Origin: Defluviicoccus sp. bin129 | GTDB taxonomy: Bacteria > Pseudomonadota > Alphaproteobacteria > MPNO01 | Assembly (NCBI GenBank): GCA_002239065.1 | Contig: MPNO01000001.1 | Span: 124,001 to 188,000, forward strand | Reading direction: 5' to 3' | DNA length: 64,000 nt | Part shown: positions 25,076 to 33,533 of the stretch, piece after piece | How positions within the stretch are numbered: the first letter of the stretch is position 1 | Layout: the number at the start of each line of letters is the position of its first letter | Translations under genes and position numbers: made by a program | The notes under the pieces: generated by a model | What the model saw: the letters and a program-made list of their open reading frames with translations, nothing else | What the model was told of the DNA's origin: nothing | Databases searched by the model: none

Positions 25076-26068
25076 CTACCCGAACGGCAGCAGCACGGTG
25101 GCACCCGTGGTTCGCCGGGCTTCGATCATGCGGTGGGCCTCGGCCGCCTCGCTGAGCGGGTAGAGGTGGTTGACCGCGGGCTTGACCGCGCCGCCTTGCA
25201 CGGCCTGGAACAAGTCCTCCGCGCCGGCGGCCAGATCCTCGCGCTTCGCCATGTAGTGCATGATCGCCGGCCGGGTGAGGAACAGCGAGCCGCGCGCGCC
25301 GAGCTCGATCACGTCGACCGGGTCGGGCGCGCCCGAGGCGTGGCCGTAGCTCGCCATCATGCCGAGCGGGCGCAGGCAGTCCATCGAGCGGCGGAAGGTG
25401 TCCTTGCCGATCGATTCGTAGACCACCGCGCAGCCCTCGCCCCCGGTGACCTCCCTGACGGTGGCGACGAAGTCGCCCTCGCCATGCACGACGGCATGGT
25501 CGCAGCCCGCCGCGCGCGCCTGCTCCGCCTTCTCCCCGGTGCTGACGGTGCCGATGACGGTCGCGCCGAGATGCTTGCCCCACTGGCACAGGATCTGGCC
25601 CATGCCGCCCGCCGCCGCATGCACCAGGATCGTGTCGCCGGGCTCGACCCGGTAAGTCCGCCGCAGCAGGTACTGGGCGGTGAGCCCCTTGAGCATCAGC
25701 GCGGCGACGGCGCGCGCATCGATCCCGTCGGGGACGCGCACGACCTTATCCGCCGGGTAGATGCGCTCCTGGCTGTATGCGCCGTGCGGCGGCATGGCGT
25801 AGCCCACGCGGTCGCCCGGGGCGAGCCCCTCGACGCCCTCGCCGACCTCGGTGACCACGCCGGCGCCCTCGAAGCCGAGCACCAGCGGCAGGGCGGGAAC
25901 CGGCCAGGGATGCGGCATGCCGCGCCGGTGATAGGTGTCGACATAGTTGACGCCCACCGCCTCGTTGCGGATGCGAACCTCGCCCGCGCCCGGCGCGCCG
26001 ACCGCGACCTCTTCCCAACGGAAGACATCGGGCGTGCCCTTCTCGTGAATCACCGCCGCCATCGGCAT
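25076..26068 (-). CDS. NADPH:quinone oxidoreductase (zeta-crystallin-like)
   Basis: A 330-residue medium-chain dehydrogenase without zinc ligands. Recognisable are the N-terminal VIHEKGTPDVFRWEEV, GFEGAGVV, VGYAMPPHGAYSQ, the nucleotide-binding HAAAGGMGQILCQW and a C-terminal PLSEAAEAHRMIE. ATG at 26066-26068 is preceded by GGGGAGAGG; ATG at 26060-26062 is an alternative two codons later. It reduces quinones or enones with NADPH. It is divergent from the molybdenum hydroxylase operon across about 130 bases. Confidence 0.92.
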   Translation of the reverse strand: MPMAAVIHEKGTPDVFRWEEVAVGAPGAGEVRIRNEAVGVNYVDTYHRRGMPHPWPVPALPLVLGFEGAGVVTEVGEGVEGLAPGDRVGYAMPPHGAYSQERIYPADKVVRVPDGIDARAVAALMLKGLTAQYLLRRTYRVEPGDTILVHAAAGGMGQILCQWGKHLGATVIGTVSTGEKAEQARAAGCDHAVVHGEGDFVATVREVTGGEGCAVVYESIGKDTFRRSMDCLRPLGMMASYGHASGAPDPVDVIELGARGSLFLTRPAIMHYMAKREDLAAGAEDLFQAVQGGAVKPAVNHLYPLSEAAEAHRMIEARRTTGATVLLPFG

Positions 26069-26195
26069 TTCGCCTCTCCCCAACCGGCTTCGAGCGGGCG
26101 GAGAATACCGCCCCGGGGCCGCCGGCTACAGGGTTTGCCGGTCCTCCCGCCATCGGACATACTCGCTGCCGCCAACGCTCGGGGAGGTGCAGGGG

Positions 26196-27050
26196 ATGGA
26201 GTTTCACGGCCCGTCGACGGTCGACGAGGCGGTTTCGCTGCTGGCCGCGGACGAGGATGCGCGCTGTCTCGCGGGCGGCGCGACGCTGGTCGCGATGATG
26301 AACGCCGACCTGGTGATGCCCTCTGCGCTCGTCAGCCTGCGCCATATCGCGGCGCTCGGGGGAATCGCGGCCGACGCCGGCGGCGGGCTCCGCATCGGCG
26401 CGATGACGACCCACCGCGAGGTCGCCGATGCGGCCGGTCTCGACGGCGCGCATGCGCTGATTTCCGAGACCGCGCGGGCGATCGGCCATCCGGCGATCCG
26501 CAACATGGGGACCATCGGCGGGTCGATCGGCCACGGCGACCCGCAGGCCGACTATCCGGCTGCGCTGGTGGCGCTGGACGCTTCGGTCGAGCTGCGGGGG
26601 CCGGACGGGGCGCGGGCCGTCCCGGCGCAGGATTTCTTCGTCGACTATCTGGAAACCGCATTGCAGCCGGGCGAGCTGATCACCGCCGTCACCCTGCCGC
26701 CGTCGCCCGCGGGCGGGTTCGGGGCCTACGAGAAATTCGCCCGTGTCGAAGGCGATTACGCGACGGTCTCGGTTGCCGCGGCGGTGGCGATGGAGGCCGG
26801 ACGGTGCCGCTACGTCCGCGTCGCGCTCGGCAGTTGCGGGCCGATCCCGGTCCGGGCGGAGGATGCGGAGGCGCGGCTCGCGGGAACCGCGCTGGCGGAC
26901 GAGGATGTCGCCGCGGCCGCGGCGGTCCTCCGGGACGCCTGCGACCCGGTGGACGACGTCCGGGGTTCGGGCGAGTACCGCATGATGCTGGTCGAGCCGC
27001 TGCTCGGCCGCGCGCTCCGCGCGGCGGCGGCCAAGGGAGGGGCGCGATGA
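26196..27050 (+). CDS. Molybdenum hydroxylase FAD-binding medium subunit (CoxM-like)
   Basis: A 284-residue FAD subunit of the xanthine dehydrogenase/CO dehydrogenase family. The two FAD signatures are seen as AGGATLVAMMN and NMGTIGGSIGHGDPQADYP. The start is ATG at 26196 with GGGGAGG at 26181-26187. A GTG at 26187 overlaps that site and is not used. Its stop overlaps the 2Fe-2S subunit start by ATGA. It passes electrons from the iron-sulfur clusters to the acceptor. Confidence 0.93.
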   Translation: MEFHGPSTVDEAVSLLAADEDARCLAGGATLVAMMNADLVMPSALVSLRHIAALGGIAADAGGGLRIGAMTTHREVADAAGLDGAHALISETARAIGHPAIRNMGTIGGSIGHGDPQADYPAALVALDASVELRGPDGARAVPAQDFFVDYLETALQPGELITAVTLPPSPAGGFGAYEKFARVEGDYATVSVAAAVAMEAGRCRYVRVALGSCGPIPVRAEDAEARLAGTALADEDVAAAAAVLRDACDPVDDVRGSGEYRMMLVEPLLGRALRAAAAKGGAR

Positions 27051-27523
27051 GCGAAGCCATCCCGATCTCGCTCACGGTCAACGGAAGGACGCACCGGCTG
27101 TTCGTCCAGCCCTGGCACACGCTTCTCCAGGTATTGCGCGAGCAGATTTCGCTCACCGGCTCCAAGCGGGGCTGCAACCAGGGGGTCTGCGGTGCCTGTT
27201 CGGTGATGATCGACGGCGCCGTGATGCGCGGCTGCCTGACGCTCGCCGCCGACGCCGCCGGACGCGAGATCGTCACCGTGGAGGGTCTCGCCGTGGGCGG
27301 CGCACTGTCGCCGGTGCAACAGGCGCTGCTCGACCATGGCGCGGTGCAGTGCGGCTTCTGCATGCCGGGCATGGCGGTGGCGGCGACCGCATTGCTGGCG
27401 GACAACCCGAGCCCGAGCGACGCCGAGATCCGCGACGGGCTGTCGGGCAATCTCTGCCGCTGTTCGGGCTATGTGAAGGTGGTCGAGGCGGTGAGATCCG
27501 CGAGCGCGGGAGGCGCGTCATGA
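27047..27523 (+). CDS. Molybdenum hydroxylase 2Fe-2S small subunit (CoxS-like)
   Basis: A 158-residue subunit with two 2Fe-2S clusters: the plant-ferredoxin type GCNQGVCGACSVMIDG...GC and the C-terminal CGFCMPGM...LCRCSGY. All eight cysteines are present. ATG at 27047 overlaps the medium subunit stop, and its own stop overlaps the large subunit start (ATGA), so the three chains are translated in coupled fashion as expected for a fixed-ratio complex. No Tat signal, so the complex is cytoplasmic or membrane-attached. Confidence 0.96.
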   Translation: MSEAIPISLTVNGRTHRLFVQPWHTLLQVLREQISLTGSKRGCNQGVCGACSVMIDGAVMRGCLTLAADAAGREIVTVEGLAVGGALSPVQQALLDHGAVQCGFCMPGMAVAATALLADNPSPSDAEIRDGLSGNLCRCSGYVKVVEAVRSASAGGAS

Positions 27524-29826
27524 ACGACTATGTGAGCCCCGTCGGGCAGGGCATCCCGCGGCTGGAGACGCGCGACAAGATCACCGGCAGGGCGGTCTAC
27601 GCCGACGACATGTCGCGCCCCGACATGCTGGTGGGCGTGATCGTGCCGAGCCCCCACGCCCATGCGCGGATCACGGGATACGACGTCTCCGCCGCGCTCG
27701 CGCTCGACGGCGTCGCGGCGGTGGTCACCGGCGTGGACATCGGCGACCACAAGATCGGCCCCTTCGTCAAGGACGAGACCGCGCTCGCGGTCGGCAAGGT
27801 GCGCTATATGGGCGAGCCGGTGGCCGCGGTGGCGGCGGTCGATCTGGAGACCGCCAGGCAGGCCGCGCGGCTGATCGACATCTCCTACGAGGAGCTGCCG
27901 GCGGTGTTCGACACCGACGCGGCGACCGCCGCGGACGCGCCCGCGCTGCACGAGGGCTTCGCGGACTACATCAAGGTCTTCGAGGCCGACAGCGACCGCA
28001 ACGCGATGGCGATCATCGAGATCGTCGAGGGCGACGTGGACGCGGCCTGGGAACGCTGCGCGGCGATCGTCGAGGGAAGCTACGAGACCCAGGCGCAGTG
28101 CCACACCTACATGGAGCCGTGCTCGGCGCTGGCCGAGATCGATTCCAACGGCAAGATCACCATCTGGTCGTCCAACCAGTCGGTGTTCCACGTCCAGTCC
28201 TTCGTCGCCGATTCGCTCGGGCTTCCGATGTCCAAGCTGCGCTGCGTCACCCCGCAGGTGGGCGGCGCCTTCGGCGGCAAGATGGAGCAGACCGTACAGC
28301 CCGCCGCCGCCGCGCTCGCCCGCGCCACCGGCCGGCCGGTCAAGGTGACGCTGAGCCGCGAGCAGGATTTCGAGATGATCCGCTCCCGCCACCCCGGCAA
28401 GGTGTGGATGAAGACCGGCGCGGCGGCAGACGGCACGCTGCTCGCGCGCGAGGTCAGGATCGTCCTCGACGCCGGCGCCTATGCCGACGACAGCCCGGGC
28501 GTGGCCGGGATCGCGGCGCTGTTCTGCCGTGGGCCATACCGCATCGAGAACGTCTCGATCGAATCGCGCCCGGTCTACACCAACAAGCTGCGCTCGGGCG
28601 CGTTCCGCGGCTTCGGCGGCCCGCAGGTCGCCATCGCCGGCGAGACCCAGATCGACGAGATCGCCGACCGGCTCGGCATGGACCCGATCGACCTGCGGCT
28701 GAAGAACGTCGTGCTCCCGGGCGAGGAGTGGATGATCGGCGTGGCGCTCAACAAGGCCGGGCTGTCGGAGTGCCTGGAGCGGGTCCGCGCCGCTTGCGGC
28801 TGGGACGCGAAGCGCAAGGCGGTGTCCAACGGGTCGGGCCGCAAGCGCGGAATCGGGCTCGCCTGCATCCCGCATATCTCGGGCGTGCTGACCTCGGGCG
28901 CGATCGTCCGCATCCTGGAGGACGGCACCGCGGTGCTGAACACCGGCGCGGTCGACAACGGCCAGGGCTCGGACACGGTGCTGGTCCAAATCTGCGCCGC
29001 CGCGCTCGGCCTCGAAGTCGACCAGGTGAGCGTGGCCACGCCGGATACCGACGGCTCGCCCTATAACTGGGGCACCACGGCGAGCCGCGTCACCTACATG
29101 GCGGGCCGCGCGGTGGTCGCCGCCGCCGAGGACGCGGTGGCCCAGCTCAAGCAGCGCGCGGCGGTCATGATGGAGTGCGCCGAGGAGGACCTGGAACTCC
29201 GCGACGGCGGGCGCATCGGCATCAAGGGCGTGCCGGAGGCCGAGATCGGGTTCCGCGACATCTCCGGCTTCTCGCACTGGGTCGCCGGCGGGCCGGTCAT
29301 CGGCACCAACTCGCTGGCCTATGACGGGCCGGATTTCGACCCCAAGCGCGGCTACCTGAAGGGCTTTCCGTTCGGCAAGATCGGCGCCTGGATCTTCGCC
29401 GCCCAGGCGGTCGAGGTGGAGGTCGACGAAGCGACCGGGCGGATCGTGCCGCTGAAAGTCTGGTCGGCGCACGATATCGGCAAGGCGATCAACCCGACGG
29501 CGGTGGAGGGCCAGATCCAGGGCGGCATCGTCCAGGGGCTGGGCTACGCGCTGTGCGAGGAGATGGTGTGGGATTCGGGGCGGCTCGCGAACCCGTCTTT
29601 GATGGATTACAAGATTCCGGGCATCATGGACGTGCCGCCCGAGATCGACACCATGCTGGTCGAGGACCCGGACGAGCACGGCCCGTTCGGCGCCAAGGGC
29701 GTCGGCGAGCCGCCGATCGTCGGCATCGCGCCGGCGATCTCCAACGCCGTCGCCCATGCCACGGGAACCCGGCTCAGGCGCCTGCCGATGACGCCGGAAC
29801 GGGTGCTGCGGGCCTTGCGGGGGTAG
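27520..29826 (+). CDS. Molybdenum hydroxylase large subunit (xanthine dehydrogenase family)
   Basis: A 768-residue molybdopterin subunit. It has VGGAFGGK and GAFRGFGGPQ for cofactor binding and the catalytic Glu in GAKGVGEPP. The CO-dehydrogenase active loop AYRCSFR is absent, so the enzyme is not a form I CO dehydrogenase but an aldehyde or N-heterocycle hydroxylase, adding oxygen from water at a carbon next to nitrogen. The amidohydrolase 17 bases downstream could open or deaminate the hydroxylated ring. MoCO insertion factors (XdhC-like) are not found in the window. Confidence 0.93.
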   Translation: MNDYVSPVGQGIPRLETRDKITGRAVYADDMSRPDMLVGVIVPSPHAHARITGYDVSAALALDGVAAVVTGVDIGDHKIGPFVKDETALAVGKVRYMGEPVAAVAAVDLETARQAARLIDISYEELPAVFDTDAATAADAPALHEGFADYIKVFEADSDRNAMAIIEIVEGDVDAAWERCAAIVEGSYETQAQCHTYMEPCSALAEIDSNGKITIWSSNQSVFHVQSFVADSLGLPMSKLRCVTPQVGGAFGGKMEQTVQPAAAALARATGRPVKVTLSREQDFEMIRSRHPGKVWMKTGAAADGTLLAREVRIVLDAGAYADDSPGVAGIAALFCRGPYRIENVSIESRPVYTNKLRSGAFRGFGGPQVAIAGETQIDEIADRLGMDPIDLRLKNVVLPGEEWMIGVALNKAGLSECLERVRAACGWDAKRKAVSNGSGRKRGIGLACIPHISGVLTSGAIVRILEDGTAVLNTGAVDNGQGSDTVLVQICAAALGLEVDQVSVATPDTDGSPYNWGTTASRVTYMAGRAVVAAAEDAVAQLKQRAAVMMECAEEDLELRDGGRIGIKGVPEAEIGFRDISGFSHWVAGGPVIGTNSLAYDGPDFDPKRGYLKGFPFGKIGAWIFAAQAVEVEVDEATGRIVPLKVWSAHDIGKAINPTAVEGQIQGGIVQGLGYALCEEMVWDSGRLANPSLMDYKIPGIMDVPPEIDTMLVEDPDEHGPFGAKGVGEPPIVGIAPAISNAVAHATGTRLRRLPMTPERVLRALRG

Positions 29827-29842
29827 CCGGCGGGCGACGCGA

Positions 29843-31327
29843 ATGGCCGGGACGCTGATCGTCAAGGACGGCCTGGTCGTCCGCGGCGCCGCCGGGGCGC
29901 GCCGCTACGAGACCGTGGACATCGTGGTCGAGGGCGCGCATATCTCCGCCATCGGACCGGGCAAGGGACGGGAGTACGACGGAACCGTCGTCGACGCGTC
30001 GAACGGGATCGTCATGCCGGGGCTGGTGAACGCCCATCTCCACTCGAACGAGGGGTTCCAGCAGGGCGCCTACGACAACCTGCCGCTCGAAATCTGGCTC
30101 GGCGAGAGTTACCCGCCTTTCGGCTTTCCGATCCTGACGGAGCGCGACTATTACCTGCGAACCATGCTGGCGGCCATCGAATCGATCCGCGCCGGCGTGA
30201 CGACCGTCCAGGACGACTATGTGCATCCGCCGGCCACGCCGGACGCGATGGACGCGGCGATCCGGGCTTACGCGGATGCGGGCCTCCGAGCCTGGGTGAC
30301 GGTGGACATGTGGGACCAGCCTTTGCGGGCGTGCCTGCCGTGGGCGGACGAGCTGATACCGGAGGCGATCCACGACGAGCTCGCGGCCATGGGCGGCGCC
30401 GATGCAGATGCGCAGACCGCCCTGTTCGAGCGCCAGTTCGAGCGCTGGCACGGTCACGACGGCCGGATCCGCATCGTGCTGGCCCCCTGCGGGCCGCAGC
30501 GCTGTACACCCGACCTCCTGCGCCGGATCGCCGCGCTGTCGGAAGAGCGCGACATTCCGATCCACTGCCACACGCTGGAGACCAGGCTGCAGGCGATCCA
30601 CGCCCAACAGGCCTGGGGCATGACCGCAGTGGCCTTCATGGAAAGCATGGGGCTTCTCGGACCGCGCAGCACGCTGGTCCATGCGATATGGCTCACCGAG
30701 GACGACATCGCGCGGCTCTCCGGGCACGGCTGCTCGGCGGTCCACAACCCGCTGTCCAACATGAAGCTCGGCAGCGGCACCTGTCCTGTGCGCAAGCTGC
30801 TGGACGCCGGGATCGACGTGGCGCTCGGCACCGACGGCCTGGCGACCAGCGACACCGCCGATCTCGTGGAGGCGATCAGGGCGGCAAGCCTGATCCACAA
30901 ACCGGGCAATCCGGACCACGAGTCCTGGGTCTCCGCCGACGAAGTGTTCGACATGGCGACCTCGGCGGGAGCCCGGACGGGGCTGATGGCCGACGAGACG
31001 GGAAGGATCGAGCCCGGCATGCGGGCCGACCTGATCCTGCTCGACCGCAATCATTGGGGCTTCGTCCCGCTGGTCGACCCGATCCGCCAGCTCGCTTTCT
31101 CGGCGACGTCGGAGGCGGTGAAGACCTCGATCGTGGACGGCCGGGTTGTCATGCTCGACCGGAAGATCCTGACGGTGGACGAAGACGCGCTGCGCGACGA
31201 GATCCGCGAAGCGGGCGAACGCTATCTGCGGGATTGCGTGCCGGCGATGGAGGCCGGAGCCCGCCGGCTCGCCCCCGCTCTCGAAGCGATATACCGGCGT
31301 GCCCAGGCGACCCGGCTCCCGACCTGA
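29843..31327 (+). CDS. Amidohydrolase (paralogue of the 8026 gene)
   Basis: A 494-residue metal-dependent amidohydrolase of the chlorohydrolase/deaminase group. Ligands: NAHLHS (HxH), HCHTLE, the LVHAIW histidine, and LGTDG (Asp). It lies right behind the molybdenum hydroxylase large subunit in the same direction, with only weak Shine-Dalgarno sequence, so it is probably part of that operon. The arrangement suggests hydroxylation of a heterocycle followed by hydrolytic removal of an amino group or opening of the ring. Relatives act on guanine, cytosine, S-adenosylhomocysteine or triazines; the exact substrate is not predictable. Confidence 0.88.
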   Translation: MAGTLIVKDGLVVRGAAGARRYETVDIVVEGAHISAIGPGKGREYDGTVVDASNGIVMPGLVNAHLHSNEGFQQGAYDNLPLEIWLGESYPPFGFPILTERDYYLRTMLAAIESIRAGVTTVQDDYVHPPATPDAMDAAIRAYADAGLRAWVTVDMWDQPLRACLPWADELIPEAIHDELAAMGGADADAQTALFERQFERWHGHDGRIRIVLAPCGPQRCTPDLLRRIAALSEERDIPIHCHTLETRLQAIHAQQAWGMTAVAFMESMGLLGPRSTLVHAIWLTEDDIARLSGHGCSAVHNPLSNMKLGSGTCPVRKLLDAGIDVALGTDGLATSDTADLVEAIRAASLIHKPGNPDHESWVSADEVFDMATSAGARTGLMADETGRIEPGMRADLILLDRNHWGFVPLVDPIRQLAFSATSEAVKTSIVDGRVVMLDRKILTVDEDALRDEIREAGERYLRDCVPAMEAGARRLAPALEAIYRRAQATRLPT

Positions 31328-31413
31328 CCCGTCACGGCAGCCGGATGCCGGTTCGCCTTGGTGTGGAAATGTTCTAGAGTTCCCGTAGCAACTGGACCCC
31401 GAGAGGTATCGAC

Positions 31414-32031
31414 ATGGCCGATTCCGGAGCGCCCGCGCCGGCCCAGGCGGCCGGCTATGACGTCGTCACCCGCGGCGTGCATCATCTCGCGCTGACCACC
31501 GAGGACATGAAGGCGACCACCGAGTTCTTCGTGAACGTCGTCGGCATGCCGCTGGTGCACGCGATGAAGGTCCCGGAGGGCGTCGGCACCGGGCCCGGCA
31601 ATCGCGGCAACCCGCCCTGGGAATGCATCCGGCACTACTTCTTCGACATGGGGAACGACAGCCTGCTCGCGTTCTTCGAGATCCCCAAGGGGGAGAAGCC
31701 GCAATCGGACCGCGACGCCATCGGCGGCATGCAGCATTGCGCCTTCGTGGTGACGGAGGAACGGTTCGCGGAGATCCAGCGGCGGCTGACCGAGCACGGC
31801 GTTCCCTTCGACGGGCCGATCGACATCCTGCCGGGCATGGTCTCGATCTATTTCAGGGATCCCAACGGGATCCGGCTGGAGGCGTGCTGCCATCCGGCGG
31901 AGGGCGAGGCCCCGGGGGTGATCCCGATGGTCACCCAGACCAGGGCGGAAGCCGCAGCCGAGCTGGAGACGCTGGACGTCGATGCGGGCTGGATCGACGC
32001 GATGACCGGGGTGCTGCCCGCCGAACGATGA
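31414..32031 (+). CDS. VOC-family (glyoxalase/extradiol dioxygenase fold) protein
   Basis: A 205-residue vicinal oxygen chelate protein. Candidate metal ligands fall in GVHHLALTTED, MQHCAFVV and GIRLEACCH, giving the typical H...H...E pattern across paired beta-alpha-beta-beta-beta modules. GAGAGG lies nine bases before the ATG. Members include glyoxalase I, fosfomycin resistance proteins, methylmalonyl-CoA epimerase and extradiol dioxygenases; nothing singles out one. It converges on the second VOC gene with 57 bases between the stops. Confidence 0.85.
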   Translation: MADSGAPAPAQAAGYDVVTRGVHHLALTTEDMKATTEFFVNVVGMPLVHAMKVPEGVGTGPGNRGNPPWECIRHYFFDMGNDSLLAFFEIPKGEKPQSDRDAIGGMQHCAFVVTEERFAEIQRRLTEHGVPFDGPIDILPGMVSIYFRDPNGIRLEACCHPAEGEAPGVIPMVTQTRAEAAAELETLDVDAGWIDAMTGVLPAER

Positions 32032-32088
32032 CGCGCGCCGGCCCATCGCTACGGCGCGCGGCCGGTCCCGAGCGAAGCCGAGGGGCGC

Positions 32089-32601
32089 CTATTCGGCGGC
32101 GACCCGCTCCGGCCGGTTGGTCCACCGGGCCAGAAGCTCGTGCGCCTCGGCCGCCTTCTTATCGAGCTCCGCCTTGCCCGAGACCCGGCAGGTGAGCTCG
32201 AGCCGGATGTCGTTGGGGTCGAAGAAGTAGATCGACTTGACGAAGCCGTGGTCGGTCACGCCGAGCACGTCGACGCCTTCCGCTTCCAGCCGCGCCTTGG
32301 CGGTCTCCAGCGCCGCCTCGTTCTCCACCTCGAGCGCGAGGTGGTTGACCCAGCGCGGCGTGCCGGGGTCGCGTTGGGTGATCTCGCCGTCGCCGAGATC
32401 GAAGAACGCGACATAGGAGCCGTCCGCCATCTCGAAGAAGATGTGGACATAGGGCGAGTACTCGCCGGTGCTCGGCACGATGTCGGCCGAGACCACGTGG
32501 GCCAACGGGAGGCCGAGCACGTCCTCGTAGAAATGCCGGGTCTGCTCGGCGTCGCGGCAGCGATAGGCCCAGTGATGCAGGCTCTTGATCGAAGGCATCA
32601 T
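32089..32601 (-). CDS. VOC-family protein
   Basis: A 170-residue single VOC domain: LHHWAYRCRDAEQTRHFYEDV at the start, WVNHLALEVE in the middle and DIRLELTCR near the end carry the expected H, H and E. Two ATG codons are adjacent at the start (32596-32601) after GGAGAG; the first is given here. It is followed on its strand, 28 bases later, by nothing coding, and upstream lies the alpha/beta hydrolase reading the same way. It is not a close duplicate of the neighbouring VOC protein. Function within the family unknown. Confidence 0.85.
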   Translation of the reverse strand: MMPSIKSLHHWAYRCRDAEQTRHFYEDVLGLPLAHVVSADIVPSTGEYSPYVHIFFEMADGSYVAFFDLGDGEITQRDPGTPRWVNHLALEVENEAALETAKARLEAEGVDVLGVTDHGFVKSIYFFDPNDIRLELTCRVSGKAELDKKAAEAHELLARWTNRPERVAAE

Positions 32602-32629
32602 GGCGTCTCTCCTCGAAAGGCGTACCGGT

Positions 32630-33520
32630 TCAGGCGGCCACCGGCGCGGGCACGGGAAAATAGGATTCCAGCCAATCCTCGATCACCCGCCGCACCCGCA
32701 CATTGCTCTCGGCGAACATGAAATGATCGGTGTCCGCGGTCAGGTGCAGGTCGGTGGGCTGGCCGGCGCGCTTGAACATCTCGATCGACTGCTCGGTCGG
32801 GGTGACCGAATCCACCGAGCTGTGCAGCAGGAGCAGCGGCCTGGGCGCGATGTTGCCGACCACGTCGTCGGCGACGAAATCGTACATCGACTGGGCCGTC
32901 TCGGCGGGGAACTCGCTGACCGAGTTGGCGGCGAGGTTGTTCCTGAGATGATCGGGTATCGGCACGATGTCGTAGCGCGGCACCATCAGCGACTCGCCGG
33001 TCCGCTCGCGGTGGCGCCTGCCGGCTTCGAGCATGTCGGTGAACTTCCGCCACGCTTCCGGCGTCGGGTGCTGGCCGCGGAACTTGCGCGCGCCGTCGCC
33101 CCACCCGCCGGACGAGATCACCGCCGCGATCCGGTCATGGACGCCGGCGGTGTAGACCGAGACCGCCGCGCCGAAGCTCGAACCGAGCGCGCCGATGCGG
33201 TCGGGCTCGACTTCCGGCCGCGTCGCCAGCCAGCCATGCGCCGCCTTGGTGTCCTCGACCTGTTCCAGGCAGATGATCCGGCCGAATTCGCCGTCGCTCT
33301 CGCCGCAGCCCCGCATGTCGAAGCGCAGCGTGACATAGCCGAGGCCGGTCAGCATCCGGCAGGGCAGCACGCAGTTGCCGGACGTCTTGTTGCCGCCGAA
33401 ACCGTGCAGGACCAGGAAGGCCGGGCGGCGTTCGCCCGGCGCCATGTCGTCCGGCAGATGCAGGATACCGCGCAGGGTGAGCCCCTCTGACTGGAAGGAA
33501 ATGGGTTCTTCGCGCGGCAT
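32630..33520 (-). CDS. Alpha/beta hydrolase
   Basis: A 296-residue serine hydrolase of the dienelactone-hydrolase/prolyl-oligopeptidase-like type. The nucleophile elbow reads LGSSFGAAV (G-x-S-x-G), the oxyanion region LVLHGFGGNK, and a late TDHFMF offers the catalytic His. The ATG at 33518-33520 has GGGGAG upstream; an in-frame start at 33553 would overlap the preceding gene and is not needed. It follows the acyl-ligase gene by 13 bases, so the two may share a transcript. It may release an acyl group or hydrolyse an ester; no substrate evidence. Confidence 0.9.
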   Translation of the reverse strand: MPREEPISFQSEGLTLRGILHLPDDMAPGERRPAFLVLHGFGGNKTSGNCVLPCRMLTGLGYVTLRFDMRGCGESDGEFGRIICLEQVEDTKAAHGWLATRPEVEPDRIGALGSSFGAAVSVYTAGVHDRIAAVISSGGWGDGARKFRGQHPTPEAWRKFTDMLEAGRRHRERTGESLMVPRYDIVPIPDHLRNNLAANSVSEFPAETAQSMYDFVADDVVGNIAPRPLLLLHSSVDSVTPTEQSIEMFKRAGQPTDLHLTADTDHFMFAESNVRVRRVIEDWLESYFPVPAPVAA

Positions 33521-33533
33521 GCCGTCTCCCCGT

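Noticed and set aside
26196-29826. Form I aerobic CO dehydrogenase
   Set aside because: Subunit order fits, but the AYRCSFR active-site loop is absent; the large subunit has GAFRGFG instead.
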